Shown here: in pieces, positions 55,868-64,000 of the stretch
How the letters are laid out: the number at the start of each line of letters is the position of its first letter
Position numbering within the stretch: the first letter of the stretch is position 1
DNA from: Burkholderia savannae
GTDB lineage: Bacteria > Pseudomonadota > Gammaproteobacteria > Burkholderiales > Burkholderiaceae
Direction of reading: 5' to 3'
Length of the DNA stretch: 64,000 bases
Assembly (NCBI RefSeq): GCF_001524445.2
Contig: NZ_CP013417.1
Span: 1,054,001-1,118,000 of the forward strand
The notes under the pieces: model-generated
The model's database searches: none
The model's input: the letters and a program-made list of their open reading frames with translations, nothing else
Told to the model about the DNA's origin: nothing
Translations under genes and position numbers: made by a program

Positions 55868-55954
55868 GATTCATCGTTCTCCATATGGAACGCTGAGTGC
55901 GATTTTCGCGCACTACCGAAGGTATCGTTCAGATTCTATCTTCTATCCATTGAT

Positions 55955-55970
55955 CGAAGCGATCGCTTCG
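55955..55970. promoter_or_regulatory. 16-bp perfect palindrome in the LysR-pirin gap
   Basis: CGAAGCGATCGCTTCG is a perfect inverted repeat 23 bp before the pirin ATG and 87 bp before the LysR ATG. Its position fits an operator, most simply for the LysR protein, although it does not centre on a T-N11-A motif. A pirin-specific repressor is an alternative. Confidence 0.5.
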
Positions 55971-55993
55971 GCCAGGAACGAAAGGAGAGGAAC

Positions 55994-56860
55994 ATGAAGC
56001 AAATCGTCGGGGTGTACAGCGCGCCTCGCTCGCATTGGGTCGGCGACGGCTTTCCGGCGCGGTCCCTGTTCAGCTACGACAGCCACGGCGCGCATCTGAG
56101 CCCGTTCTTGCTGCTCGACTACGCCGGCCCCGCGCGCTTCGAGCCGACGGCCCGCCGGCGCGGCGTCGGCCAGCATCCGCACCGCGGGTTCGAGACGGTG
56201 ACGATCGTCTATCAGGGCGAAGTCGACCATCGCGACTCGACGGGCGCGGGCGGCCATATCGGCCCGGGCGACGTCCAGTGGATGACGGCGGCGGGCGGCA
56301 TCCTGCACGAGGAGTTCCATTCGGAGCAGTTCGCGCGCAACGGCGGCACGCTCGAGATGGTGCAGCTCTGGGTGAACCTGCCCGCGAAGGACAAGCTGTC
56401 CGAGCCCGGCTACCAGACGCTGCTGAGCGACAGCATCCCGAGCGTCGAGTTGCCCGACGGCGCGGGGCGCGTGCGGGTGATCGCGGGCGAGTTCGACGGC
56501 CGCCGCGGGCCGGCGCGCACGCACACGCCGCTCGACGTGTGGGACGTGCGCCTCGAGCAGGGCGGCCGTGCGCGGTTTCGCGCCGAGGCGGGCCGCACGC
56601 TCGCGCTCGTCGTGCTGCGCGGCACGGCGCTCGTGAACGGCGAGGAAGTCGTGCGCGAGGCGCAGTTCGTGCAGTTCGCGCGGGACGGGAGCGACGTCGA
56701 AATCGAAGCGAACAACGACGTGACGCTGCTGTGGCTGAGCGGCGAACCGATCGACGAGCCGATCGTCGGCTACGGTCCGTTCGTGATGAACAGCGAAGCG
56801 CAGATCCGTCAGGCGGTCGACGATTTCAACGCCGGCCGCTTCGGCAAGATGAGCGCTTAG
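55994..56860 (+). CDS. Pirin-family cupin protein
   Basis: Pirins are iron-binding bicupins; bacterial members include quercetinases and metabolic regulators. The 288-residue product has the metal ligands His61 and His63 (GQHPHRGFETVTIVYQG) and His105 with Glu107 (GGILHEEFH), and a C-terminal cupin half (about 170-260). An AAAGGAGAGG ribosome-binding site precedes the ATG. It is divergent from the LysR gene, and a terminator follows. The substrate is unknown. Confidence 0.92.
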   Translation: MKQIVGVYSAPRSHWVGDGFPARSLFSYDSHGAHLSPFLLLDYAGPARFEPTARRRGVGQHPHRGFETVTIVYQGEVDHRDSTGAGGHIGPGDVQWMTAAGGILHEEFHSEQFARNGGTLEMVQLWVNLPAKDKLSEPGYQTLLSDSIPSVELPDGAGRVRVIAGEFDGRRGPARTHTPLDVWDVRLEQGGRARFRAEAGRTLALVVLRGTALVNGEEVVREAQFVQFARDGSDVEIEANNDVTLLWLSGEPIDEPIVGYGPFVMNSEAQIRQAVDDFNAGRFGKMSA

Positions 56861-56872
56861 CGAAGGAAGACG

Positions 56873-56898
56873 GCCCCGCGACGAGCGGGGCTTCTTTC
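56873..56898 (+). terminator. Rho-independent terminator after pirin gene
   Basis: GCCCCGC pairs with GCGGGGC around a 5-base loop, followed by TTCTTTC, 12 bp after the stop codon. Confidence 0.75.
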
Positions 56899-57087
56899 GT
56901 GCGTCGTGCGTGCGGGGCCGCGTGCGGACGCGAATGGCCGGCCTGCGTCGAGCTCGCGGGCGCGCGGCCGCTGCCGTGCGGCGCGCGCGTCGGCCTTGCA
57001 TTCGCGAAGCGGCCGCGCGCCCGTTCGAGGCATAATCGATCGTTCCGCGCTTTGCAGCAGCGCCGCCAATCATTCGGAATATCGATC

Positions 57088-57591
57088 ATGTCCACATCCA
57101 CGACGGCGGCTTCGTCCGCCACCGCCGCGCCGCCGCCCGTCGCGCTCGACTGGCGCTGGAAGCCGTTCGACGCGCTGACGCCGCGGGAAATCTACGCGAT
57201 CCTCTCCGCGCGCAGCGACGCGTTCGTCGTCGAGCAGAACTGCGTGTACCGCGACATCGATCACGCGGATTTTGACGCGTGGCACCTCGGCGCATACGAC
57301 GCGCAGGGCCGTCTCGCATGCTACCTGCGGGTGCTGCCGCCCGACGCGGCGGAGCCGGACGTGCGGATCGGACGCGTGCTGACGACGCAGCCGTTTCGCG
57401 GCATGGGCCTCGGCAACGCGATGCTCGCGGCCGCGCTCGAGCGCGTGCGCGTGCAGTGGCCCGGCACGCCGATCAGCCTGCACGCGCAGGCGCATTTGCA
57501 GAAGTTCTACGGCGCGTTCGGCTTCGCGCCGAGCTCGGACGTGCACGACGAAGACGGCATTGCGCACGTCTGGATGCGCTCGATCGCGTGA
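57088..57591 (+). CDS. elaA: ElaA-family GNAT acetyltransferase
   Basis: A 167-residue GNAT-fold N-acyltransferase. It has the ElaA start pattern LDWRWKPFDALTPREIYAIL, then FVVEQNCVYRDIDHAD, the acetyl-CoA loop of the form R-x2-G-L-G-N (FRGMGLGNAMLAAALERV) and HAQAHLQKFYGAFGF near the end. The physiological substrate of ElaA is not established. It has its own upstream gap of 190 bp after the pirin terminator. Confidence 0.9.
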   Translation: MSTSTTAASSATAAPPPVALDWRWKPFDALTPREIYAILSARSDAFVVEQNCVYRDIDHADFDAWHLGAYDAQGRLACYLRVLPPDAAEPDVRIGRVLTTQPFRGMGLGNAMLAAALERVRVQWPGTPISLHAQAHLQKFYGAFGFAPSSDVHDEDGIAHVWMRSIA

Positions 57592-57735
57592 GGCCCGCCG
57601 CGAGCGGCCGCGCCGAACTCGCCGACTAAGCGCAGATTAAGTGCCGATCGAGCGTCGATCGAGAACCGATCGAGAACCGACTAAGCGCCGACTAAGCGCG
57701 GGATCTGCATGGGTTCGGCGCGCGACGCGCGATCG

Positions 57736-58608
57736 TCAGGGCGTCGAGCGGGCGGCGCGGATGCGCGCGAGCTCGGCGCGCGCCGCGCGCTCGTCGGACA
57801 GCCGGCCGCGCGCGGACAGGCGCATCCAGTGTCGCAGCGCGATCAGCGCGCCGATCACGCTCATCATCGAGCCGGGAATCCACAGCAGCAGCCCGCCGAT
57901 CTGCTGGTCGCGCAGCGGGCTCAGCCACGTGAACGCGCGCCCGCAGATCGAATAGATCGGATAGAGCTCGTGCGGCGTGAAGAAGATCAGCGCGCCGAGC
58001 ACGATCTGCGGCGGGATCGCCGCGACGACCATCAGGATGCGCCGCCCCGGCGCGAGCCGCGCGGGCGGCGCGGGCCGCGGATCGACGACGAGCCACCAGA
58101 ACAGCAGCCCGTCGATCACCATGCTCCAGTTCATCACGCGATAGAGCCGCCAGTCGAGCATCGCGACGAAGTGGATCGGCGAGAGCAGCCAGAAATAGAT
58201 CAGGCCGACGAACAGCACGACCGCGACGACCGGATTGAACAGCACGTCGAGCGTTGCGCGCACGAACGGCTGCGCGAGCGCTGGGCGCACGTAGCGCTGC
58301 CGCCACGAGAACGGGACGCCGGCGCGGATCGCCGCGCCCGGATACGACAGCGCGATGAAGAACGGCCCGAGGTGATGCAGCACCAGATGCTGCGCGCGGT
58401 GCATGAAGAACTCGTGCTCGAAGAAGTAGTCGAGGCGCGTGTGCAGCGCGACGTACAGCGCGGCGAGTCCGAACCAGAACGCGACGCGCCGCGACGTCGA
58501 CACCTTCGCCTTGCGCGCGCCGCGCGCGAACAGCACGCCGGCCGCGAGCACCGCGATCACGACGGTGGGCGACGGCTCCCACGGCTCGAGCCAGTACAGC
58601 AGGTTCAT
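57736..58608 (-). CDS. CtaG-like (caa3-type) cytochrome oxidase assembly membrane protein
   Basis: A 290-residue polytopic membrane protein with about seven hydrophobic helices, resembling the Caa3_CtaG family that assists copper-oxidase assembly. Features include FFMHRAQHLVLHHLGPFFIA, a His/Met-rich stretch likely to face the periplasm, and PIHFVAMLDWRLYRVMN. The C-terminus is a basic cytoplasmic tail. It is third in an operon with the Sco and PCuAC genes, 10 bp after PCuAC, so copper delivery to an oxidase is the likely role. Confidence 0.85.
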   Translation of the reverse strand: MNLLYWLEPWEPSPTVVIAVLAAGVLFARGARKAKVSTSRRVAFWFGLAALYVALHTRLDYFFEHEFFMHRAQHLVLHHLGPFFIALSYPGAAIRAGVPFSWRQRYVRPALAQPFVRATLDVLFNPVVAVVLFVGLIYFWLLSPIHFVAMLDWRLYRVMNWSMVIDGLLFWWLVVDPRPAPPARLAPGRRILMVVAAIPPQIVLGALIFFTPHELYPIYSICGRAFTWLSPLRDQQIGGLLLWIPGSMMSVIGALIALRHWMRLSARGRLSDERAARAELARIRAARSTP

Positions 58609-58618
58609 CGCGCGACGC

Positions 58619-59062
58619 TTACTTGGCGGCGGGCGACTTCACGACGAACGGCGCGTCGAGCTTCTCGCCGTCGGAGAACTGCATGCGCAGATGCACGGTG
58701 TCGCCCGGCTTGATCGCGCGCTTCGGCTCCTCGAGCATGAAGTGATAGCCGCCCGGCGCGATGTCGACCTTGCCGCGCGCGGGGATCGTCAGCTTGTCGA
58801 CCATCTCCATCTTTTGCGTCGAGCCGTTCGACACGGTCTGGTGCAGCATCGTCATCCCGTATTCGGGGCTGTCGACGTCGACGAGATCGATCGGCTTGTC
58901 GCTCGCGTTGACGAGCGTCACGTAGCCGGCGGCGGGCAGCTTGTTCGGCAGCCAGCGCACCCACGCGTTCTGCGCGCTGATCGAAGCGGCGCCGGCGGCG
59001 TACGCGTGCAGGCTGAGCGAGAGGGCGGCGAGCGCGGCGAGGGATTTCGGTTTGAGCGTCAT
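58619..59062 (-). CDS. PCu(A)C periplasmic copper chaperone
   Basis: PCuAC carries Cu(I) to the CuA site of cytochrome oxidase, working with Sco. The 147-residue product has a signal peptide (about 1-26) and an exact H-x10-M-x21-H-x-M copper motif: His in MTMLHQ, Met in QKMEM, and His and Met in GYHFMLEE. It lies between the Sco and CtaG-like genes with 26-bp and 10-bp gaps. Confidence 0.95.
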   Translation of the reverse strand: MTLKPKSLAALAALSLSLHAYAAGAASISAQNAWVRWLPNKLPAAGYVTLVNASDKPIDLVDVDSPEYGMTMLHQTVSNGSTQKMEMVDKLTIPARGKVDIAPGGYHFMLEEPKRAIKPGDTVHLRMQFSDGEKLDAPFVVKSPAAK

Positions 59063-59088
59063 CGGCTTGTCGGTAAGTGAGTTCCGGT

Positions 59089-59745
59089 TCAGGAACGGTT
59101 GGCGATGATCCGGCGCAGATCGGCGGCGATCGCGTCGGGGGAATCCTGGTCGGTGGCGAGCAGGCGCGCGCGGCCTTGCGCGTCGAACACGTAGACGGCG
59201 GAGCTGTGCGTGACCTCGTAGTTGCCGTTCGGATCGCGCTTTTCCATCTGATACGCGACGCGGTAGCGCTTCGCGAGCGATTCGATCTGCTGCTCGCTGC
59301 CCGTGAGCCCGTATGCGTGCTCGGCGTCGAACGCGCCGACATAGTCGCGCATCGCGGCCGGCGTGTCGCGCGCCGGATCGACCGACACGAACAGGATGCG
59401 CACGCCGCCGCGCGCGTCGGGGCCGAGCAGCGCGAGCACCTGCATCAGGCGCGCCATCGTCTCGGGGCACACGTCCGGGCAATGCGTGTAGCCGAAGTAG
59501 ACGAGCGCGATGCGGCCGCGGAACGCGGACGCGTCGATCGGCTTGCCGTCCTCGCCCGTGAGCGAGAACGTCAGGTCGGGCAGATGGCTCGTCACGTTCG
59601 TGAGCCGCCACGGCTCGCCGCGCGGCGAGCAGCCGGCGAGCGCGGCCGCCGCCGCGCAGGCGGCGGCGAAGCGGATCACGCGCGTTGTGCGGGCGCAAGC
59701 GGGCGAGGCGGCACGCGCGCGCGCCGCGAAAAGGGGAAGCGGCAT
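59089..59745 (-). CDS. Sco1/SenC-type lipoprotein
   Basis: A 218-residue copper protein anchored by a lipobox (AALAGC, Cys39) rather than a plain signal peptide. The thioredoxin fold has C89-x3-C93 in YTHCPDVCPETM and the third ligand His in YEVTHSSAVYVFD. It begins the Sco-PCuAC-CtaG operon. The ATG at 59745 is preferred; an in-frame ATG at 59850 adds 35 Pro/Arg-rich residues. The island carries another, non-lipidated Sco at 42427. Confidence 0.94.
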   Translation of the reverse strand: MPLPLFAARARAASPACARTTRVIRFAAACAAAAALAGCSPRGEPWRLTNVTSHLPDLTFSLTGEDGKPIDASAFRGRIALVYFGYTHCPDVCPETMARLMQVLALLGPDARGGVRILFVSVDPARDTPAAMRDYVGAFDAEHAYGLTGSEQQIESLAKRYRVAYQMEKRDPNGNYEVTHSSAVYVFDAQGRARLLATDQDSPDAIAADLRRIIANRS

Positions 59746-60219
59746 CGGCGAATTCGGTTCGAAGCAATCTTGCGCGACGGCGAAGCGCGGCGGTTTCGGG
59801 GGCGATCGAGGCGTCGTCCGCGATGGCGTCGTCCGCGATGGCGGACGCATCGATCATGCCGCGCCTCTGGCGCGCGGCCGCGTCCCGGCTCGTGCGTCGG
59901 GCCCGGCCGCGAGGGCCTCGGATCTCGGCTCCTCGGCTCCTCGGATCGAGGATCGAGGATCGAGGATCGAGGATCGAGGATCGCGGCGCATCGGCGTCTC
60001 GCTGTTTCTATCGGCGGTTGCGACTGTAGCGCAATTTGATCGAGATCGTCTTTTCGAAACGCGCACCGCGCATCGAACCGGGGCAAAATGTCGCAGCGAT
60101 GCGCATGCCGGCCGCGCGTCGCAGGCCCGCGCTTTTGTTCATCGTGCACGAGGCGCGGTAAGATGCGCACATTCGCCCGGCGGGCGCGCCCGCCGGCAGC
60201 CATTCTCATCAGCGAATCG
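59746..60219. promoter_or_regulatory. Divergent gap between sco and otsB (474 bp)
   Basis: No gene is supported. The gap must hold promoters for the leftward sco operon and the rightward otsB-otsA pair, and contains a heptamer tandem repeat at 59943-59982. Promoter hexamers were not clear by eye. Confidence 0.5.
59943..59982. repeat. Heptamer tandem repeat GGATCGA (about 5.7 units)
   Basis: GGATCGA is repeated in tandem without error, then breaks into GGATCGC. Seven-base units are a common variable-number repeat class in Burkholderia genomes. It lies in the sco/otsB divergent promoter region, so copy number could shift promoter spacing. Confidence 0.9.
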
Positions 60220-60972
60220 ATGCAATCCGTCCCGCTTTCCCTTCCCCTTGCCCGCACCGCGTTCTTTCTCGACTTCGACGGCACGCTCGTCGACCTCGCG
60301 CCGACGCCCGACGCGATCCAGGTGCCGCCCGACGTGCCCGCGCTCGTCGACGAACTGCGGCGGCTCTCGCACGGCGCGGTCGCGATCGTGTCGGGGCGCG
60401 GCATCGGCAGCATCGACGCGTACCTGAACCTGCCCGATCTGCCGGTGGCGGGCCTGCACGGCGCCGAGCGGCGCGACGCGAACGGCGACACGCAGCGGAT
60501 CGGCTTCGACGATCCGCGCCTCTTGCGCATCGAGCGCGAGCTCGCGGCGGTCGTCGAGCGGCATCCCGGCATGCTGCTCGAGATCAAGGGCGCGGCGCTC
60601 GCGCTGCACTTTCGCAACGCGCCCGAGCGCGAGGGCGTCGCGCGCGCGGCGGCCGAGCGGCTCGTCGCCGACTATCCGGACGCGTACGTGCTGCAGCCGG
60701 GCAAGATGGTGTTCGAGATCAAGCCGAAGGGCGTCGACAAGGGGCGCGCGGTCGCCGCGTTCCTGAACGAGCCGCCGTTCGCCGGCCGCATGCCGGTGTT
60801 CGCCGGCGACGATCTGACCGACGAGCTGGGCTTCGCCGTCGTCAACGCGAACGGCGGGCTGTCGATCAAGGTCGGCGCGGGCGACACGTCGGCGCGCGCG
60901 CGCGTCGAATCGGTCGCCGCGTTCCGCGAGCAGCTCGCGCGCTGGATCGACGCGGGGCGCGCGCTCGCATGA
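60220..60972 (+). CDS. otsB: Trehalose-6-phosphate phosphatase OtsB
   Basis: OtsB removes phosphate from trehalose-6-phosphate, the final step of trehalose synthesis. The 250-residue HAD protein has FFLDFDGTLVDLAPTPDAIQ (motif I), VSGRGI (motif II), KPKGVDKGRAV and FAGDDLTDELGF (motif IV). The ATG at 60220 places motif I near residue 18; an in-frame ATG at 60163 adds 19 residues. Its stop overlaps the otsA start by 4 bp. Confidence 0.94.
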   Translation: MQSVPLSLPLARTAFFLDFDGTLVDLAPTPDAIQVPPDVPALVDELRRLSHGAVAIVSGRGIGSIDAYLNLPDLPVAGLHGAERRDANGDTQRIGFDDPRLLRIERELAAVVERHPGMLLEIKGAALALHFRNAPEREGVARAAAERLVADYPDAYVLQPGKMVFEIKPKGVDKGRAVAAFLNEPPFAGRMPVFAGDDLTDELGFAVVNANGGLSIKVGAGDTSARARVESVAAFREQLARWIDAGRALA

Positions 60973-62345
60973 GTCGTCTCATCATCGTCTCGAACCGGGT
61001 CGCGCCGATCTCGGAAGGGGAGCCGGCTGCGGGCGGCCTCGCGATCGGCGTCTACGACGCGTTGAAGGAAACGGGCGGCATGTGGTTCGGCTGGAGCGGC
61101 GAGGTCGTCGCGTCGGGCGCGCCGCAGATTCGCGTCGAGGAGCACGGCCCCGTCACGTTCGCGACGATCGGCCTGTCGCGGCGCGATTACGATCAGTACT
61201 ACCGGGGCTTCTCGAACGCGACGCTGTGGCCCGCGTTCCATTACCGCGCGGACCTGATCCAGTTCGACCGCCACGAGTTCGAAGGCTACTCGCGCGTGAA
61301 CGTGTGGCTCGCGCAGCAGCTCGTGCCGCTCTTGCGCGACGACGACGTGATCTGGGTGCACGACTATCACCTGATCCCGTTCGCGAAGGCGCTGCGCGCG
61401 GCGGGCGTGAAGAACCGGATCGGCTTCTTCCTGCACATTCCGTTTCCGGCCGCGCAGGTGCTCGTGAACGTGCCGCCGCATCGCGAGCTCGTCGACGCGC
61501 TGTGCGCGTTCGACCTGCTCGGCTTCCAGACCGACACCGATCTGCGCGCGTTCTTCGAATACGTCGAATACGAGGCGGGCGGCGCGGTCGATCGCACCGC
61601 GCATCCGGCGCGCGTCGACGCGTTCGGGCGCTCGCTGCGCGCGGCCGCCTATCCGATCGGCGTCTATCCGGACGAGATCGCCGCGCTCGCGAAGGCGGGC
61701 GAGAACGGCCGCGCGGTGAAATCGCTCGCGGCGTCGCTGCGCGGGCGGCAGCTCGTGATGAGCGTCGACCGGCTCGATTACTCGAAGGGGCTCGTCGAGC
61801 GCTTTCGCGCGTTCGAGAAGCTGCTCGAGCACGAGACGTCGTTCCGCAACCACGTGTCGTTCCTGCAGATCGCGCCGTCGACGCGCGCCGACCTGCGCGC
61901 GTACCAGGACATCCGCCGGCAGCTCGAAGGCGAGTCGGGGCGCATCAACGGGCGCTTCGCGGAGCTCGACTGGGCGCCGATCCTCTACATCCACCGGCAA
62001 TACGAGCGGCCGGTGCTCGCCGCGCTGTACCGGCTCGCGCGCGTGGGCTACGTGACGCCGCTGCGCGACGGGATGAACCTTGTCGCGAAGGAGTACGTGT
62101 CCGCGCAGAACCCGGACGATCCGGGCGTGCTCGTGCTGTCGCGCTTCGCGGGCGCCGCGTGCGAGCTCACGGGCGCGCTGATCGTCAACCCGATCGACAT
62201 CGGCGGAATGGCCGACGCGTTGTCACGCGCGCTGTCGATGCCGCTCGCCGAGCGGCGCGCGCGCCACGCCGACATGCTCGCGCGGCTGCGCGAGAACAAC
62301 GTGTCGGTGTGGCGCGACAACTTCTTGCGCGATCTCGGGAAATAG
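60969..62345 (+). CDS. otsA: Trehalose-6-phosphate synthase OtsA
   Basis: OtsA joins UDP-glucose and glucose-6-phosphate to make trehalose-6-phosphate, an osmoprotectant precursor. The 458-residue GT20 protein has the donor loop EPAAGGLAIGVYDALK, WVHDYHLIPFAKALR, FFLHIPFPAAQVL, MSVDRLDYSKGLVERF and PLRDGMNLVAKEYV. Length is normal. Translationally coupled to otsB. Confidence 0.96.
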   Translation: MSRLIIVSNRVAPISEGEPAAGGLAIGVYDALKETGGMWFGWSGEVVASGAPQIRVEEHGPVTFATIGLSRRDYDQYYRGFSNATLWPAFHYRADLIQFDRHEFEGYSRVNVWLAQQLVPLLRDDDVIWVHDYHLIPFAKALRAAGVKNRIGFFLHIPFPAAQVLVNVPPHRELVDALCAFDLLGFQTDTDLRAFFEYVEYEAGGAVDRTAHPARVDAFGRSLRAAAYPIGVYPDEIAALAKAGENGRAVKSLAASLRGRQLVMSVDRLDYSKGLVERFRAFEKLLEHETSFRNHVSFLQIAPSTRADLRAYQDIRRQLEGESGRINGRFAELDWAPILYIHRQYERPVLAALYRLARVGYVTPLRDGMNLVAKEYVSAQNPDDPGVLVLSRFAGAACELTGALIVNPIDIGGMADALSRALSMPLAERRARHADMLARLRENNVSVWRDNFLRDLGK

Positions 62346-62483
62346 CGCGCCGCGCTCGCGGGAGCGGCTGAGGATTCGCGGGTTGGGCGCGGCGCGTTCG
62401 TGCCGGTCATGCGGGCGATGCGTGCCGAATGCCGAATCGCGCGGAGTCGAATCGTGTGGAATCGGCGAGATTCGCGACGCGAG

Positions 62484-62507
62484 CGTCGAAAGTCGAAAGT
62501 CGAAAGT
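62484..62507. repeat. Heptamer tandem repeat GTCGAAA (3 units plus)
   Basis: Three GTCGAAA units and a partial fourth. Short, but the same unit length as the two larger arrays nearby. Confidence 0.75.
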
Positions 62508-62569
62508 CGCGAATGCTTGGAGGCCGCATCGACCGAACGCCTTCCCGATCGTCGCCGACGAGCGCAACG

Positions 62570-62607
62570 AAAAGGCCCGGCCGGCATATGCCGGCCGGGC
62601 CTTTTTT
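62570..62607. terminator. Bidirectional terminator between otsA and ABC exporter
   Basis: A perfect palindrome with AAAAGGCCCGGCCGGCAT and ATGCCGGCCGGGCC arms, and runs of A and T on the two sides. Genes on both sides converge on it, so it can end both transcripts. Confidence 0.9.
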
Positions 62608-62673
62608 CTGGCGGGGCGAGGATTGCGTACAGGCGGCAGCCGGGCGACGATCGGCTCGACACCGCCGCACTGC

Positions 62674-62735
62674 CGCCCAACGCCCAACGCCCAACGCCCA
62701 ACGCCCAACGCCCAACGCCCAACGCCCAACGCCCA
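62674..62735. repeat. Heptamer tandem repeat CGCCCAA (8 perfect units)
   Basis: Eight exact CGCCCAA units (62674-62729) and a partial ninth. It lies about 40 bp beyond the ABC exporter stop in non-coding DNA. Long perfect arrays of this kind are prone to slippage and vary between isolates. Confidence 0.95.
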
Positions 62736-62775
62736 CCGCGCGGCGCGGTACACGCCGCACACGCGGAGCACCCCG

Positions 62776-64000
62776 CTAGGCGACGCGCTCGTCGTCGTCG
62801 GACGCGGACGAATCGTCGTCGCCGTTGCCGTCCGCGGGCGCCGGCGCGGGCGCGGGCAGATGCCGGCCGTGCTGCTTCGCGAGCAGGTCGCGATAGAGGC
62901 CCGGGCGCTCGCGCAACGCGTCGGGGCTGCCGTCGTCGATCACCTTGCCCGCGCTCATCACGATGATCCGGTCGAAGTTGCGCAGCGTCGACAGCCGGTG
63001 CGCGATCGCGATCACCGTGCGGCCCGTCATCAGCCGGTCGAGTGCCGCCTGGATCGCTTCCTCGGACGCGCTGTCGAGCGCCGACGTCGCCTCGTCGAGC
63101 AGCAGGATCGGCGCGTCCTTCAGGATCGCGCGCGCGATCGCGATCCGCTGCCGCTGGCCGCCCGACAGCTTCACGCCGCGATCGCCGACGATCGTCTCGA
63201 AGCCCTCCGGCATCGCCTCGATGAACTCGGTGCAGCGCGCCTCGCGCGCGGCGGCGAGCACTTCCTCGTGCGTCGCCTCGGGGCGGCCGTACGCGATGTT
63301 CTCGTAGATCGAACGGTGAAAGAGCGAGATGTCCTGCGGCACGAGCGCGATCGACTGGCGCAGGCTTTCCTGCGTGATCGAGCCGAGGTCCTGGCCGTCG
63401 ATCCGGATCGAGCCTTGCTGAATGTCGTAGAAGCGCTGCAGCAGCGCGAGCACGGTCGATTTGCCCGCGCCCGACTTGCCGATCAGCCCGACGCGCTGGC
63501 CGGGCTCGATGTGCAGGTCGAAGTGGTCGAGGATCGGCCGGCGGTGCGGATACGCGAACGTCACGCGCTCGAAGTCGACGCGGCCGCCGCGCGGCGCGAG
63601 CGCAATCGCGTCCGAGCGGTCGGGCATGCCGTGCGGCTCGAGAAGCGTCTTCACCGCTTCGGCGAGGCGCGCGACGTGCTGCGTGACGTCGACGAGCGCG
63701 ACGGCGAGGTCGCGCGTGCCGTGCAGGATCGTGAAGCCGAGCGAGCTGACGAGCACGATGTCGCCCGATGTCGCGCGGCCCTGGTCCCACAGCCACAGCG
63801 CCCAGCCGAGGAGGCCCGCGGACAGCATCGCGGTGATCACCGCGTGCAGCAGGCGCAGCTTCTCCAGATAGAGCAGGCTCTGCTGCCGCGCGTCCATTTC
63901 GGCCTTGACGGTCGCGCCGAAGCGCTTCTGCTCGCGCAGCGTCATCCCGAATGCGCGCACGAGCCCCATGTTGCCGATCACGTCGACGAGCTCGCCGTCG
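62776..64000 (-). CDS. ABC exporter, fused membrane and ATPase domains (partial, 5' end outside window)
   Basis: The frame is open to the window edge, so the N-terminal membrane helices are missing. The visible part has the end of the transmembrane domain (VITAMLSAGLLGWALWLWDQ) and a full ATPase domain: Walker A LIGKSGAGKSTVL, Q-loop VPQDISLF, signature LSGGQRQRIAIARAI, Walker B ILLLDEATSALD and switch His in AHRLS. The order membrane then ATPase is that of MsbA/AtmA-type exporters. The substrate cannot be told. The C-terminus is Asp/Pro-rich. Confidence 0.92.
   Translation of the reverse strand, partial: DGELVDVIGNMGLVRAFGMTLREQKRFGATVKAEMDARQQSLLYLEKLRLLHAVITAMLSAGLLGWALWLWDQGRATSGDIVLVSSLGFTILHGTRDLAVALVDVTQHVARLAEAVKTLLEPHGMPDRSDAIALAPRGGRVDFERVTFAYPHRRPILDHFDLHIEPGQRVGLIGKSGAGKSTVLALLQRFYDIQQGSIRIDGQDLGSITQESLRQSIALVPQDISLFHRSIYENIAYGRPEATHEEVLAAAREARCTEFIEAMPEGFETIVGDRGVKLSGGQRQRIAIARAILKDAPILLLDEATSALDSASEEAIQAALDRLMTGRTVIAIAHRLSTLRNFDRIIVMSAGKVIDDGSPDALRERPGLYRDLLAKQHGRHLPAPAPAPADGNGDDDSSASDDDERVA

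Larger units (their letters stand above)
62346..62775. other. Repeat-rich gap between convergent otsA and ABC exporter genes
   Basis: No gene is supported. The gap holds a GTCGAAA heptamer array, a perfect bidirectional terminator hairpin and a CGCCCAA heptamer array, listed separately. Confidence 0.7.

Noticed and set aside
62674..62735. CRISPR array at the heptamer repeats
   Set aside because: Units are 7 bp and contiguous with no spacers; no cas genes are present.

Overview
The window is a very GC-rich chromosomal segment of a beta-proteobacterium. The genus is almost certainly Burkholderia, probably the B. pseudomallei group. Evidence: the gene order (rne-rluC, yceD-rpmF-plsX-fabHDG-acpP-fabF, rpoE-rseA-rseB-mucD, lepA-lepB-rnc-era-recO-pdxJ-acpS-nagZ, efp-earP, uvrC-pgsA-tRNA), strong codon bias that leaves long antisense open frames, many short tandem repeats, and a type VI secretion (T6SS) effector module. 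All family names come from reading motifs and synteny; no database search was run.

Layout. 1-2.5 kb: molybdenum-cofactor genes moaA-mobA-moeA (minus strand; moeA is cut by the window edge). 2.6-5.8 kb: RNase E, divergent from rluC across a 723-bp gap. 6.5-11 kb: rluC, a HAD phosphatase, a small Rieske protein, an S49 protease, an RsmI-like methyltransferase and a Maf protein. 11-18 kb: yceD-rpmF and the fatty-acid synthesis operon behind a strong sigma70-type promoter. 18-22.7 kb: a YgfX-like protein, the envelope-stress sigma factor and its regulators, a periplasmic protease and a thioredoxin-fold protein. 23-31.4 kb: lepA to nagZ, with an RNase III that carries a very long extra C-terminal tail. 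31.4-38.3 kb: an atypical sigma54-type regulator, EF-P with its rhamnosyltransferase EarP, UvrC with a low-complexity insertion, and PgsA. 38.4-38.9 kb: two tRNA-Gly genes and one tRNA-Cys.

38.8-52.5 kb is accessory DNA. The last 19 bp before the final A of tRNA-Cys recur at 52509-52527, followed by a decayed copy of the tRNA terminator. This is what an island inserted at a tRNA 3' end looks like. Inside are a broken phage DNA adenine methylase, a compact PAAR / DUF4123 / unknown / REase-5 toxin / Imm52 immunity operon, a group of copper-linked and secreted proteins (Sco1-like, a cytochrome c-periplasmic-binding chimera, a sedolisin protease without propeptide, a NodB-like deacetylase, CopC, an outer-membrane protein, DUF2946) and a small AT-rich secreted protein. 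No integrase gene is visible.

52.7-64 kb returns to chromosomal-type genes: a CPBP membrane protease, a methionine sulfoxide reductase, a LysR regulator divergent from a pirin gene with a 16-bp perfect palindrome between them, an ElaA acetyltransferase, a second copper-delivery operon (Sco, PCuAC, CtaG-like), trehalose synthesis (otsB-otsA) and the 3' part of an ABC exporter. Heptamer tandem repeats lie in the gaps around the trehalose genes.
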